Shown here piece after piece: positions 36,201 through 46,790 of a stretch of DNA of 64,000 nt (positions are counted from its first letter, which is position 1; each line of letters begins with the position of its first letter). Position numbers and translations under genes: made by a program. The stretch covers positions 124,001-188,000 of the forward strand of contig JBBMOL010000381.1 of NCBI GenBank assembly GCA_037954665.1, written 5' to 3'. The notes under the pieces were generated by a model. That model had not been told where the DNA came from, made no database searches, and saw nothing but the letters and a program-made list of their open reading frames with translations. The DNA comes from Laguncularia racemosa (taxonomy: Eukaryota > Streptophyta > Magnoliopsida > Myrtales > Combretaceae).

Positions 36201-36785
36201 AGTGCTATGCATTGGTCAAACATATGTAATGTAACAACATTCATGATCTATCAAAAATCATAAAGGAATTGGATTTAGACCCTCTAAGACTAAGGGTTAG
36301 GAGACAGCTTCTACACATTAGCCTCAAGCTTTAAACTCTAAAACTCATAACTCAATTTATAGGTAAGTTAAGGGCTTGTCACCTCTATTATCTTGCCCTA
36401 AATATTTAAGTTCACTAGTAAATTAAGAAATAACATAGGGCTAGGCATATTACGGCATAATAAAGCACAAAGCAAATATGGTTAGATTCTTCACATGACA
36501 TATTAAGCAAAGATATTTATGTTCTTCAGTTGACATATTAAGAACACATAGCATATTTACCAAATACAAATTACATTTATCTTGTAAACGGAACTAAACA
36601 AACATATTTATTTAATTCATCAAGAGAGAGAGAAAGAGTGCTCCCTACACCTTCCAGCTAGCATAATCCCTCAGGCCAATGGTTATTGGAGCATCAAAGA
36701 TTAAATATAGACACATGGAGAGAAGATTATACTAATGGTGTGAAACAAAAGTCCTCCTTGATGGAAACCTTAGGTATACAACACC
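33231..36785. other. Unassigned, possible old LTR at 35610-36760
   Basis: AT-rich with a TATATATA run at 35755-35770. TGTCATGCCC (35612) with GCATCTCTATAAG after it, and GAGTGAGCAACTG near 36119, recall the Tekay/Del LTR at 4314-6511, but the match is weak. The 80-residue frame at 34625-34867 is not recognised. Confidence 0.3.
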
Positions 36786-37785
36786 TAACAGGAATCATAC
36801 ATCTATGGGACCCATAACCAGAGCGAGAGCCAAAGGATTATAGAACTTGGCATTGAGGATACTTTTTGAGCAATTAGAGCCTAAAGAAATTCGTTTAGTT
36901 TCTTTTTTTACTTTATATAATTATTTTTTATTTCATCTGACACATTTTTCGGTATTATAGGATGGCAAACTAACACACTAATGCTAGGTGTGTAAGTTAT
37001 TTATGGACCTACAAAAATTAAGAAGCTAGTCATACATTATTCCTATATAAGAGAACTAGTTTGAAGCATTTTTATTTTGTTAATTTTTCCTTATTTCGAA
37101 TAGGTATAAATACTTGCAAAAGAGGGGATTGAGCACACTTTTTTCGAAATTCATTTCTTTAGCTGCCATTTTCATGGAAGGGTTTCCTCTTTCATGTAAA
37201 ACACTCTTATCAATTCAACCTAGAATTGTAGCGAGTAAACATCTTCTCTTGTGCGTAACATCAACGATTCTAAGTCCATTTCCTAATTTCTATTAGTGAG
37301 TTTCATTTGGTAAGCAATTGGGATACTTATTTTATCTCCATTTCATGTCAATTAAGTTCAAGTCCATTAAGGTTCACGCCAATTGATTGCAGATTGTTAT
37401 CTTATTCTTCCATCATTTTTTTAATATTGTAATTAGATTTGAAGCACATCAACTCCCTCCCTCAATTGCAATAGCATCATCGTTGAATCACATAAAACCC
37501 TCTTTTGCCTCTTGGTTATGTTACTTGTTGTCTTTCACATGAATTAGGGTTCCTCATTTTCAAATTTGATTCAGACAATTTTAGTGGAATTAGAATTCAT
37601 TTATATTGTTATCCATTGCTTATTATACAATTGCATTGTTCCTCATCACAATTTAGTATCTTTGCCATTTAAATCCACATGAAGTAGGGTTCAAAGGAGT
37701 GTGGTTGATCACGCCATTGTAAAATTGATTTAGTGATCACGCATTTGTACAGATGTGTATGCTATTGGAATTGTAAGGCACATCA
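36786..37785 (+). repeat. B2 5' LTR (unextended U5)
   Basis: About 1000 bp from TAACAGGAATC (a decayed TGATAGGAATC) to GGCACATCA. It codes GPITRARAKGL near its start. It lacks the 187-bp U5 extension of B4 and B6. A TATA-like GGTATAAATACTTG lies at 37103-37116. Confidence 0.75.
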
Positions 37786-37792
37786 TAATTTT

Positions 37793-37804
37793 TGGTATCA
37801 GAGC
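37793..37804 (+). other. B2 primer binding site (tRNA-iMet)
   Basis: TGGTATCAGAGC, exact, seven bases after the LTR end. Confidence 0.85.
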
Positions 37805-38844
37805 AAGGTTTAGAGAAGGGAATTTCGAGAATCACAATTAGGATTTAGGGTTCTTGATCCTTTAAGACTGAAATTGAATTGTACGAATGGAAATTAGAAG
37901 TCTTGTGTTGAATTTGTTCTTGAATTGCTTGCTTAATATTTGATTAAAGCCTTGTAAAGTGTTGCATCCTTACCGTGATTGGGTTGTGAGTAGAAGAAAG
38001 GGAAGTCTTTGAATTTGAATTTCAACATTTGAGTAATGTTGATTGTTGCAATATTCTTTACAAGAATTTGGAAATTGGAGTTCATTTTTCAAAATTGTGT
38101 CCTTGTCGTAGACATATAGGGAAACAATTTGAATTCAAAAACAAACTTTATGTTTAAGAGTTATTGTGTATTATTGAACTTAATACGCTTGACTATTTTT
38201 TAATTGTTTTCTTACCATTTAGAGAAGCCTTCATTAATTGTTCCATTTTTGTTGTTGCTGTGAATTAAGAGAATATGTGTGTGTTGTGATTCCAGCTTGC
38301 ATTGTTGTGGAGTTATGTGCGGCATGGTTGTGAAATTGAAGTGTGGGAGTGTGTTGGTGTGAATCCATTGAAGTTGTATGTAGCACCCTGGGTGTGTGTA
38401 AGTGTGTTGTGGTGATTGAACCGTAGAGGTATTGGTGTGTAGTTGTGTATACCATAGTTGTGTGTGTGTGTTGTGCCATGGTAAAGTGTGTGTATGTAGA
38501 AGAGTGTGTATTGTGGTTAAATTTTGAATTTCAAAAGCAATCATTAAGTGTGGGTGTTATTATGTATTGATCCTTTAAACACACTTTGATTATTTGGAGT
38601 CATTAACTTACCATTTGGAGAAGTGTTCATTATTGTTTCTACTTTTATTGTTGTCGTGATTGTAAGTATGCCATGGGTGTGTGAAACTTAAGTGGAGTGT
38701 ACTTTGTGACTTGAAGTGATTGAGGACATAAAGTAGTGATTATTGTTGTGGCGTGAAAGAGTGGTTATTGTGAAGGGGAGATTGTGAGATATACTACACT
38801 TGCCTTGAATTGTCTTTGTACTTCAACAAATCAATTCAATAGCC
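37805..38844 (+). other. B2 leader, no gag
   Basis: GT-rich in 38270-38510, with the same two-copy module as B1 (about 38129-38230 and 38520-38630, TTTGAATT...ACCATTTGGAGAAG). No gag seen. Confidence 0.6.
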
Positions 38845-39690
38845 ATGTCTAATGTTGTTAAATGGGGGATTTGTAAATGAGGCCAATAATTAAAAGGGAG
38901 GTGATTTGTATTTATCTACTAATGTATTGTGCCGAGCTTTGACTTCATTTCCTACCATTGATGATGAGTAGAGACAAAACTTGTTTCACACTTCTTGTAG
39001 GGTACAAGGTCATTTATGTGCTATTATTATTAATAGTGGTAGTTGTATTAATGTCATGGCTGCATCATTAGTATTGAAATTGAAACTTGTAACTACCCTA
39101 CATCTAAAACCCTATAAATTGCATTGGCTAAATGAGCAAGGGAGTCTCCATGTTACCTAGAGGGCTAGGGTACCTTTCAGTATAGGGGATAAATATCATG
39201 ATGAGATTGCATATGTACATCCCATATATTGCTTAGCAAGCCTTGGTTGTATGATAGGAGGGTTTTACATGATAGCTATAGAAATACTTATATGTTCCAA
39301 CAGGAGGGTAAACGTATAGTGTTGAACCTAATGTCACCATCAAAGGTCTAAGAGGTTCAAAGGCAAATGAGTCAACCTTCACCAAGAGGTTCAGAGGTAG
39401 ATGAGTTAACCTTCAGAAGACCAAGAGGTTCAAAGGTAGATAAATAAACCTTCAGAGGTCCAAGAAGTTCAGAGGAAGATGAGTAAACCTTCAGAGGACT
39501 AAGAGGTTCAGAGGCATATAATTGAAACTGGGAAGAAGAAGACCTTATTAGGGGGACGATTTGACTTAGGGTAGGCTATAGCGGATGTGAGACCATCATA
39601 TTTATTGCAAATGAGGTATATCCTAGAGATGGAGGGGTGAGAGCATCTACCCCCTATAATATCTCAAGTACTGGATGACTACAATGATAT
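38845..39690 (+). pseudogene. B2 protease and linker, broken
   Basis: The start ATG-TCT-AAT matches B1. Active-site region with stops and changes (NSGSCINVMAASL). It then runs through the protease end, which is shortened, into a linker enlarged by a 39-bp tandem repeat, and ends in VLDDYNDIFT. Pol is cut off there by the internal deletion. No gag upstream. Non-functional. Confidence 0.65.
39346..39516 (+). repeat. 39-bp tandem repeat in the protease-RT linker
   Basis: Four to five units of CCAAGAGGTTCAGAGGTAGA plus TGAGTAAACCTTCAGAGGT-type sequence, most of them 39 bp long. B1 has one unit at the same place (about 1845-1890). 39 is a multiple of three, so expansion would have kept the frame, but most units now carry stops. 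Confidence 0.85.
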
Positions 39691-39980
39691 TTTTACAGTA
39701 GATACAAAGTCTCTACTACATTTAATGTTACAGACCTATCAATCTATTTATCTGATGATGTTCATGAAGATCTATCAGATTTGAAGGCAAATCTCCCTAA
39801 AGCCTAAGGAGATGATAGGAATCAAATTCCTACAAGACCTATCACTAAAGCAAGAGCTAAAAGGATACAAAATTTAGCGATGAGGGTCCTCTTTGAACAA
39901 TCAAACCACGAGAATATTTGTTTAGTATCTTCTTTTCTATTACATATTTGTTGTGCATTCCAGTAGGTACATTTGTCGGT
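39691..39980 (+). pseudogene. B2 integrase tail remnant
   Basis: TTFNVTDLS-like sequence then LSDDVHEDLSDLKANLPKA and, from 39813 inside the LTR, RPITKARAKRIQNLAMRVLF. It is the last part of integrase, fused to the protease linker by deletion of all of RT, RNase H and the integrase core. Confidence 0.65.
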
Positions 39981-40685
39981 TTTTACAAGACGATGGATAA
40001 ATTTGCTGAAGCTCAGTTTATGGGTTATTCATGGACCTATATAAATAAAAGAATTACTAGTCCATAAGTATTCCATCGAAGTGAAGAACCGGCCATTTGA
40101 GGACTTATCTGTACTTGTAATTTTATGTTTGAGAACCGGTCATTTGAGCGGCTTATTTGTAATTTATTTTTGTTGTTTTTACCCTAATTAGAGCAAGTAT
40201 AAATACTTGAAAAATAAGGTTTGGAGGGAGCTTTTTAAAACATAAGAAAATATACACCTTTTGCCGTAAAGAAAAGTCCTTGCATGCAAAATTCTCTTAT
40301 CAATTTCACTTGTGAAATTGTGGTGAGATTAGCTTGATGAGATTGTGAGTAATATCAATCTTTCTCTGGTTACTTTAAATTGTTTTCTAGTGCATCATAG
40401 CTAGGTACAATTTGGTTGTGTTACTTGTTTTCTTTTACATGAATTAGCGTTCCTCATTTTTAGATTTGATTCAGACAATTCGAGTGGAATTTGAATTCAT
40501 TTATATTGCTATCCATTGCTTATTATACAATTTCATTGTTCCTCATCACAATTTAGTATCTTTGCCATTTCAATCCATGTGAATTAGGGCTCAAAGGAGT
40601 GTTGTTTATCATGCCATTGTGGAATTGATTTAGTGAACACACATTTGTATTGATGTGTATGCTATTGGAATTGTAAGGCACATTA
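39813..40685 (+). repeat. B2 3' LTR
   Basis: TGATAGGAATC...GGCACATTA, 873 bp, with TATA-like AGTATAAATACTTG at 40196-40209 and ACCGGCCA / ACCGGTCA blocks at 40089-40145. The short purine run AAGGAGA before it is the likely polypurine tract. Confidence 0.8.
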
Positions 40686-41300
40686 ACTTGCGTCTCCTTA
40701 TTGTTGAGTTTGCTTACAATTGGTTAACTCATAGTTTAACTAGTAAGTCTCCCTTTGAAGTCGTATATTGCTATAATCCTACTCTTCCATTAGATTTCAT
40801 AGCTAGTCTAGCAACAAAGGAAGAAATCTTGAGTGGAGTAGGATAAGCTAAGGAGATTCAGAAACTTCACTAAATGACGACTGAACATCTTCAAAAAACT
40901 CAAGAATAGTAGAAGCTTCATGGTAACAAAAACAAGAAAACAAGAATTTATAATCTAGGTGATCTAGTCTGGATTAATCTTAGCAAAGATAGCTTTCCTC
41001 ACAAAAAGTCATAGAAGCTTTCACTTAGAGCAGATGGACCTTTTAAAGTTACCAAGCGCATCAACAACAATGTATATAGGTTAGAACTACTAGGAGGATA
41101 CGATGTCTTTGCTAGATTTAATGTTGCAAACCTAATGCCATATTTACCAGATGACATTCATGAAGACCTATTAGATTTGAGGGCAAATCTTCCATAGGCC
41201 CGAGGAGATGATAGGAATCATACATCTGCAGGACCCATAACCAGAGTGAGAGCTAAAGGATTACAGAACTTGGCATTGAGGATACTTTTTGAACAATTAG
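40686..41300 (+). pseudogene. B3 integrase C-terminal part, broken
   Basis: Starts abruptly after the B2 LTR in the integrase core (VEFAYNWLTHSLTSKSPFEV), then DLVWINLSKDSFPHKKS, GPFKVTKRINNNVYRLEL and the tail GPITRVRAKGLQNLAL, which enters the 3' LTR at 41209. Several stops. The upstream part of B3 is missing. Confidence 0.75.
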
Positions 41301-41970
41301 AACTCGAAGACATTCATTTAGTGTCTTCATTTACTTTATATAATTGTTTTGCATTTCATCAAACACATTTATCCATATTAAAGGATGGCGAACTAATACA
41401 CTAATGCTAGGTGTGCGAATTATTCATGGACATACAAAAATCAAGAAGCCGGCCATACAATGTTTCTACATAGGAGAACCGGTTGACACTATTCCAAGAT
41501 GTGGGAGAACTAGTTTGAAGCATTTTTCTTGTGTTATTTTTTCCTTATTTAGAATAGGTATAAATACTTGTAAAAGAGGGGATTGAGCACACTTTTTTTA
41601 GAATTCATTTCTTTAGTTGCCATTTTCATGGAAGGGTTTCCACTTTCATGCAAAACACTCTTATCAATTCAAACTAGAATTGTGGCGAGTATATTTGTTT
41701 TTATTGTGTATAACATCAACGATTCCAAGTCCATTTCCTAATTTCTACTAGTGAGTTACATCTAGTAAGCAATTGGGATCCTTATTTTATCTCCATTTCA
41801 CGTCAATTAGGTTCAAGTCCACTAAGGTTCATGCCAATTGATTGTAGATTGTTATCTTGTTCTTCCATCATTGTTTTAATATTGTAATTGGATTTGAAGC
41901 ACATAAATGCCCTCCCTCAATTGCATTAGCATCATCGTCAAATCACACAAAACCCCTTACCTCTTTGTTG
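41209..41970 (+). mobile_element. B3 3' LTR, truncated
   Basis: TGATAGGAATC start; follows the B2 5' LTR closely to about 41970 and then stops, before the U5 end, where LINE sequence begins. TATA-like GGTATAAATACTTG at 41557-41570. GAAGCCGGCC and GAACCGGTTG blocks near 41450-41485. Confidence 0.75.
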
Positions 41971-41984
41971 AAGCAACATGAAAA

Positions 41985-43165
41985 CACCATAGAATAAGCT
42001 TATAAAAATCCAACCACATACAAAGGGGAGCTAGTGATTCTTTTTACGGAGGAAGAGGAAAATGAACTTTCATCATCCCTCAAATTAACTCTAGTGAGGA
42101 AATTCTCCAAAGGAAGAACTCTAATGGCTGAAATCAAAAAATTTTTCGTGGCTTTAGGTTTGAAAGGTACATATTAGATTGATTGATGAAAGACATATTT
42201 TAATTCGTTTTGAACTAAAAGAGGATTACACTAGAGTTTGGAAGAGACCAATTTGACAATTACATTTATTGTGCTTACTTATGAAGACAATGGAATTTGA
42301 TCCTAAAATAGATTGTCCAATAGTGCTAGTGTGAATTACTTTACCATATCTAAAAGTGCATTATTTCAATAAAGCAATTTTGTTTTCTATCAAATCAACT
42401 TCTAGAAAACCTTTGCAATCTAACAAGGCTACCAAATTGCTAGAGCATCCATTTGTAGCAAGCATTTTAATTGAATTAGATATACCAAAGCCTTTAAAAC
42501 ATATAATCTAGGTAGGGACTAAAAAATCTAGGTATCATCAACAGGTGATTTATGAGGATGTGCCCAAATATTGTCTATCATGTTGTAAGATTAGGCACTC
42601 ACAAGAAAACTGTTGATTGAATGGTAGTTGTAATCCCAATACTCCAAAAGAACAAGGAAAAATGGAATACAAAATTAAGAGGAAAGCAAAGGATAGAAAT
42701 ATTAGTTTGATTTAAAAAGAAGCATCAATGTAGAATAAAGTCAAGATACGAAATCCAAACATCAATTAAGGAAAAAAGACTAAGTTATCTTCTATTGAAT
42801 AAGTTAAGGTTCCTAAATTACTCAAGCAAAATAGTCTAAGTGTAGAAGGTTCATCAGGAAGTCAAAATAGAGAGGAAATAACAGTAGTTTATGATTATGT
42901 GGACAGAAAATTGAATTAAGAAGAAATCAATTTAAAACTTCCCCCTTCATTGCATTGTATTGAAGAGACTATAGGAACCAAGAGTGATTCAAAACAATAT
43001 GAACAAGATGCATCAGAGGATGAATTCATGGCTAAAATAGATGTGGAAAAGCAAGAAGAATGGACAACTATAAACAAAAGTAGAAGGAGAAGCAAAAGAG
43101 TTCAAATGAACAAAACTAGAAGAAATGTAAATGGAAGAGGATCCACACTCAATTCTATGATATAA
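41985..43165 (+). pseudogene. L1-type LINE ORF1 (DUF4283 type), broken
   Basis: Blocks typical of plant L1 ORF1: GRTLMAEIKKFFVALGLKG, RHILIRFELKEDYTRVWKR, DCPIVLV...TLPYLKVHYFNKA, SKSTSRKPLQ-like and VPKYCLSCCKIRHSQENC. The last is a CCHC knuckle (about 42569-42614). The C-terminal part EEWTTINKSRRRSKRVQ (open from 42950) also fits. Four or more stops lie in the first 700 bp. ORF1 would coat the LINE RNA. The 5' end is unclear because it abuts the B3 LTR. Confidence 0.8.
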
Positions 43166-43357
43166 TGAATTTCCTGTGTTCGAATATTAAAGGGATAGGG
43201 GGTCAATGATCAGTATGTTGTGTGAAAAAACTGAGTAGAATTCATCATCTAAAGTGCATTGCAATTCTTGAGTCGATGATTAAAAGCGAAAGACAAACTA
43301 AGATTGAATAATTTAGAGGGATCTAAGTCAATTACAAACATAGCAGGATAGTTAACA
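43165..43357 (+). pseudogene. LINE ORF2 start (endonuclease), truncated
   Basis: The ATG overlaps the ORF1 stop as TAATG. It codes MNFLCSNIKGIGGQ, a stop, then LSRIHHLKCIAILESMIKS, the start of an L1 apurinic endonuclease domain (the N-IKG and the catalytic-type E in ILES). Cut at 43357 by the B5 LTR; the rest is presumably beyond the nested stack or lost. Confidence 0.7.
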
Positions 43358-43984
43358 TGATGTGCCTAAAACTAAGATTAAGCACATACAAAAACCAATT
43401 TGAAAGACAAACAAACAATGTCAATCAAACTAGTCTTAATCTCATGAACAATGGCGTCAATTTCCAGTGAATGTAACTAATTCTTCAATTAGGATGTAAT
43501 CAATCTTAGATCCAAATATGATGATGCTCTGATACCAAAAGATGATGTGCTTAAAAGGGGGTTAAGCACAATCAAATAACAAATGATGAACTCCAATTAA
43601 CACCCACGTCACATAAGAAGAATAAACCCCTAATTCCTCAAGAAATCCAGATGTTAAAACCGAGCAAGTTCTGATACCCAAAAGGAGATATGCTTAATTG
43701 ATTCAAGCATGTAACATAATCTAATGAAATAAACTCCACGATAGGTGTGAATATACTAACAATCAATATCACTTGGTTTGACCAACTCCTCACAAATTAA
43801 TCTTAATTTACGAAGATGGAAATCAAAAGGATATATAGAACAATCAATTGCTAGATTTCAATGATGAATAATAGGAAATGAATTAAGATTCCAATTCAAA
43901 TTGAAAAGTTCCAAATCTGAAATTAAAACCCTAAATTTACGTGAACAAGAACAACATAAATTAACTAATTCCTCACTAGATATG
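43358..43984 (-). mobile_element. B5: family B LTR with two U5 extensions, interrupted
   Basis: Starts TGATGTGCCTAAAAC after TAACA. A fossil primer site (GCTCTGATACCA, 43526-43537) and old LTR end (43543) lie 185 bp in. A second, degenerate set (GTTCTGATACCCA, 43668-43680, then GGAGATATGCTTAATT) lies ~145 bp further. Interrupted at 43985 by CRM2. Whether it is a solo LTR or part of an element cannot be seen. Confidence 0.75.
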
Positions 43985-44383
43985 TGATACGAACCACACC
44001 ACCGTGTAACAAAACCCAATACCAATACATTCGGAATTGCTACCCAAGATGCCAAACAATCAAGTGGAAACCGCGACCCGTTGCCTATAAGTGAGACAAG
44101 AACCTTGGTATATTATGTAGACGCCACAATCGGGATGAAAGACCGATTGATAAGTCGGGATGAACGCCACAGAAGAAAATCCGATAAGTTCTAGAGTAGT
44201 TCTTTAAAGAACCAAGAGAGGAATTCTCCCAAAAGCGTTTTCAAACTTATATACTGTATATTCTATCTTCTAGCTATTCTAAACCCTAGGAGTTTTATAG
44301 TAGGGTTTACAATTCGTAACAATAAAGGCCCAAAATGACATAACATCATTAAGTTGCGTAAAAATAACAAAACAGGGACGTAA

Positions 44384-44455
44384 AGGCCGGCGGCGTATCA
44401 GTGAAGGCCGGCGACGTTAAAATGAAGGCCCGCGGCCTTGGAGCCGACGTTGGAT
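44384..44455 (-). promoter_or_regulatory. GC boxes, CRM2 LTR
   Basis: AAAGGCCGGCGGCG (GGCGGC at 44389-44394), then AAGGCCGGCGACG and AAGGCCCGCGGCCTTG. The GGCGGC is 89 bp upstream of the TATA box. Confidence 0.4.
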
Positions 44456-44458
44456 ATA

Positions 44459-44593
44459 TACACGGCCGTGTACTTCTAGATGTGTATCTTTCTGTGGAAA
44501 TTCTTGACACCCTACACAGCCGTGCCTTTGAACCGTGTATATGACCGTGTATGATTCTGTGTAACCTCCACACTCCTACACGGCCGTGCCTTG
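44459..44593. repeat. TACACGGCCGTGTA motif cluster, CRM2 LTR
   Basis: A perfect 14-bp palindrome at 44459-44472, then CTACACAGCCGTGCC, ACCGTGTATATGACCGTGTA and CTACACGGCCGTGCC. Confidence 0.75.
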
Positions 44594-44609
44594 TAAAGAC
44601 ATGCCCTCT

Positions 44610-45338
44610 TCAACCCGTATCCATTATGACTTGTACAAGAGCAAGGGCATTCCCATGGTTGATCCAATCCTTTCTAACTTCATGATTGCTCCAATCCTTT
44701 CTCGCTTCGTGGACATCCTTTATCAACCGGTTAAGTGCTTCCTTGAATCGTTTTGCTCGAGTTCCTATGATCGGTCCAGGTGGCACTTCAAGAGGATCCA
44801 CATGCCATCTTCTGGCTTGACTCACATCATGGATCTCATCATTCCCCTCCTCTTGAAAAGGATTTTTCCTCAAATCGTCGCCTACATCAAAAGGACTCAA
44901 ATCAGTGACATTAAATGTAGCACTTACTTGATACTCACCTGGTAAATCTATCTTGTATGCATTATCATTGATGCTCTCAAGAATTTGAAATGGTCCATCG
45001 CCTCTAGGAAGTAGTTTAGATCGACGCTGCACAGGAAACCGCTCTTTGCGCATGTGAACCCAAACCCAGTCTCCAGGTTCAGAGACAACTTGTCGACGAC
45101 CCTTGTTGGCTTGTTTCACATATTGCTCTGTTCTTCGCTCAATGTTTAGCCTTGCCTTCTCATGGATCTGTTCAACAAATTCTGCTTTCTTCTTGCCATC
45201 TAGATTAACATACTCAGAAATAGGCAAAGGTGATAAATCCAAAGGACTTAGTGGATTAAAACCATACACAATTTCAAAAGGAGTAAACTTAGTAGCAGAA
45301 TGCATTGTGCGATTATAGGCAAATTCAACATGCGACAA
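44610..45338 (-). pseudogene. CRM2 integrase C-terminal part with LTR tail
   Basis: 242 open residues: VEFAYNRTMHSATKFTPFEI, PGDWVWVHMRKERF, FQILESINDNAYKIDLPG, then from 44841 inside the LTR PPGPIIGTRAKRFKEALNRL. It is separated by a stop near 45348 and a further stop near 45487 from the integrase core. Confidence 0.8.
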
Positions 45339-45488
45339 ACAATCCTCCTAACTTTTAATGTTCTTTTTAATGACAGCCCTCAACAAAGTAGATAAAGTTC
45401 GATTTACTACCTCATTTTGACCATCAGTCTGTGGATGACAAGTAGTAGAAAACAATAACTTGGTTCCTAACTTAACCCACAAGGTCTT

Positions 45489-46340
45489 CTAGAAGTAGCT
45501 CAAGAACTTAGCATCTCTATCTGAAACGATTGTTCTAGGCATACCATGTAATCTCACAACTTCCCTAAAGAACAAATTAACAATATTGCAAGCATCATCT
45601 GTTTTGTGACAAGGAATGAAGTGTGCCATTTTAGAGAATCTATCCACGATTACAAAAGTAGAATCTCGACCTTGTCTAGACCCATGTAACTCATCTAACA
45701 TGTCATCTAAGCGAGGAATGGGATGACGATACTTTATCGTGATGTTGTTGATGGCGCGACAGTCAACACACATTCTCCATGACCCATCCTTCTTAGGCAC
45801 CAAAATCATAGGCACTGCACATGGACTCATGCTTTCTCTCACGTACCCCTTCTCCATTAATTCATCGACCTGCCTTTGGAGTTCCTTTGTCTCCTCTGGA
45901 TTGCTCCTATAAGCCAATTTGTTTGGAATCGATGCTCTGGGTACTAGGTTAATCTGGTGCTCAATACCACGAATAGGTGGTAATCCCTTTAGAACCTCCT
46001 CAGGGAAGACATCTTCAAAGTCCTGCACAATAGACACAACCACACTAGGCAAAGAGTTAAATAGTTCATTAGTATTCAAACAAGTTTCCTTAAAAACCAG
46101 CAACAACATAGGTTGCTTCATCACTAACGCTCTCCTCACTACACTCACTCTTGCCACACAACTCTCCTTTTGCAAGGCTACACTCTCCTTTTCACTCACC
46201 ACCAAAGTTGATCCCACTTCAACTTGGTCTCTCACACTCTTTCCAGCCTTCCTCTCTTTTTCCTTTTGATATCGACTTTTGTGTTCCGTTTCTTTCTCGC
46301 TGTCTTTTGCTCTCTCACTCTCCCTCTGTTTTTCACTCAC
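45489..46340 (-). pseudogene. CRM2 RT-integrase fusion frame (RT core deleted)
   Basis: One open frame of 283 residues runs from the charged linker (SEKQRESERAKDSEKE) through VQDFEDVFPEEVLKGLPPIR, VPKKDGSWRMCVDCRAI and RLDDMLDELHGS. It then passes directly into RQGRDSTFVIVDRFSKMAHF and IVSDRDAKFLSYF of integrase. The YFDD block, RNase H and the integrase HHCC domain are gone. The breakpoint, near 45678, falls in GGTCTAG, which occurs at both parental positions in CRM1. The fusion is in frame. It could not reverse-transcribe. Confidence 0.85.
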
Positions 46341-46373
46341 CTTATATTTTGCAAAAGCCTGTTGTAGCTACAA

Positions 46374-46790
46374 CTAATCCTCATACACCTGTTTAGGTGT
46401 TAAGGGTTTAAGATTAAAGCTTTTTCCATAGTGAACAAGCGTATACTTGTTAGAAAAGCCATCATGAACAACCTTCCTATCAAATTGCCATGGCCTCCCC
46501 AACAACACATGGCACGCTTGCATCGGCACTACATCGCATAACACCTCATCCTCATACCTACCGATGCAAAAAGCAATCAAGGCTTGCTTACTTACCTTAC
46601 TCTCGCCACTATCATTCAGCCACTGCAATTTATATGGACTAGGGTGTCTAGTAGTCTTGAGTCTCAGCCTCTCAACAATAAAATTACTCACCACATTGGT
46701 GCAACTTCCTCCATCAATGATCAAACTGCAAATATGATCACCTAGATAACATCTAGTATGAAAGATATTCTCTTTTTACACCTCCTTTTC
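46374..46790 (-). pseudogene. CRM2 protease
   Basis: Open from 46724: IIDGGSCTNVVSNFIVERL active site, then VLLGRPWQFDRKVVHDGF at the end. A stop at about 46778 precedes the active site and another (46372) separates the linker. Confidence 0.75.

Larger units (their letters stand above)
36786..40685 (+). mobile_element. B2: internally deleted family B element
   Basis: A 5' LTR, primer site, leader, protease, a short integrase tail and a 3' LTR, about 3.9 kb in all. Reverse transcriptase, RNase H and most of integrase are missing. Flanks ACACC and ACTTG do not match, so either the target repeat is lost or the ends arose by recombination. The 3' LTR runs straight into integrase sequence of B3, as if B2 had landed inside B3, but no B3 sequence is seen on the left. 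Confidence 0.75.
43985..44841 (-). repeat. CRM2 3' LTR
   Basis: 857 bp, TGATACGAACC...GATCTCATCA, without the 32-bp U5 extension of CRM1. Minus TATA at 44293-44300. Polypurine tract CAAGAGGAGGGGAA at 44842-44855. Confidence 0.88.

Noticed and set aside
38212..38544. His-Thr-rich frames opposite the B2 leader
   Set aside because: Produced by GTGTGTG-rich leader read backwards; low-complexity, not conserved as protein.
39346..39516. Regular direct repeats that could suggest a CRISPR array
   Set aside because: Units abut with no spacers, lie in a retrotransposon linker, and the DNA is from a plant.
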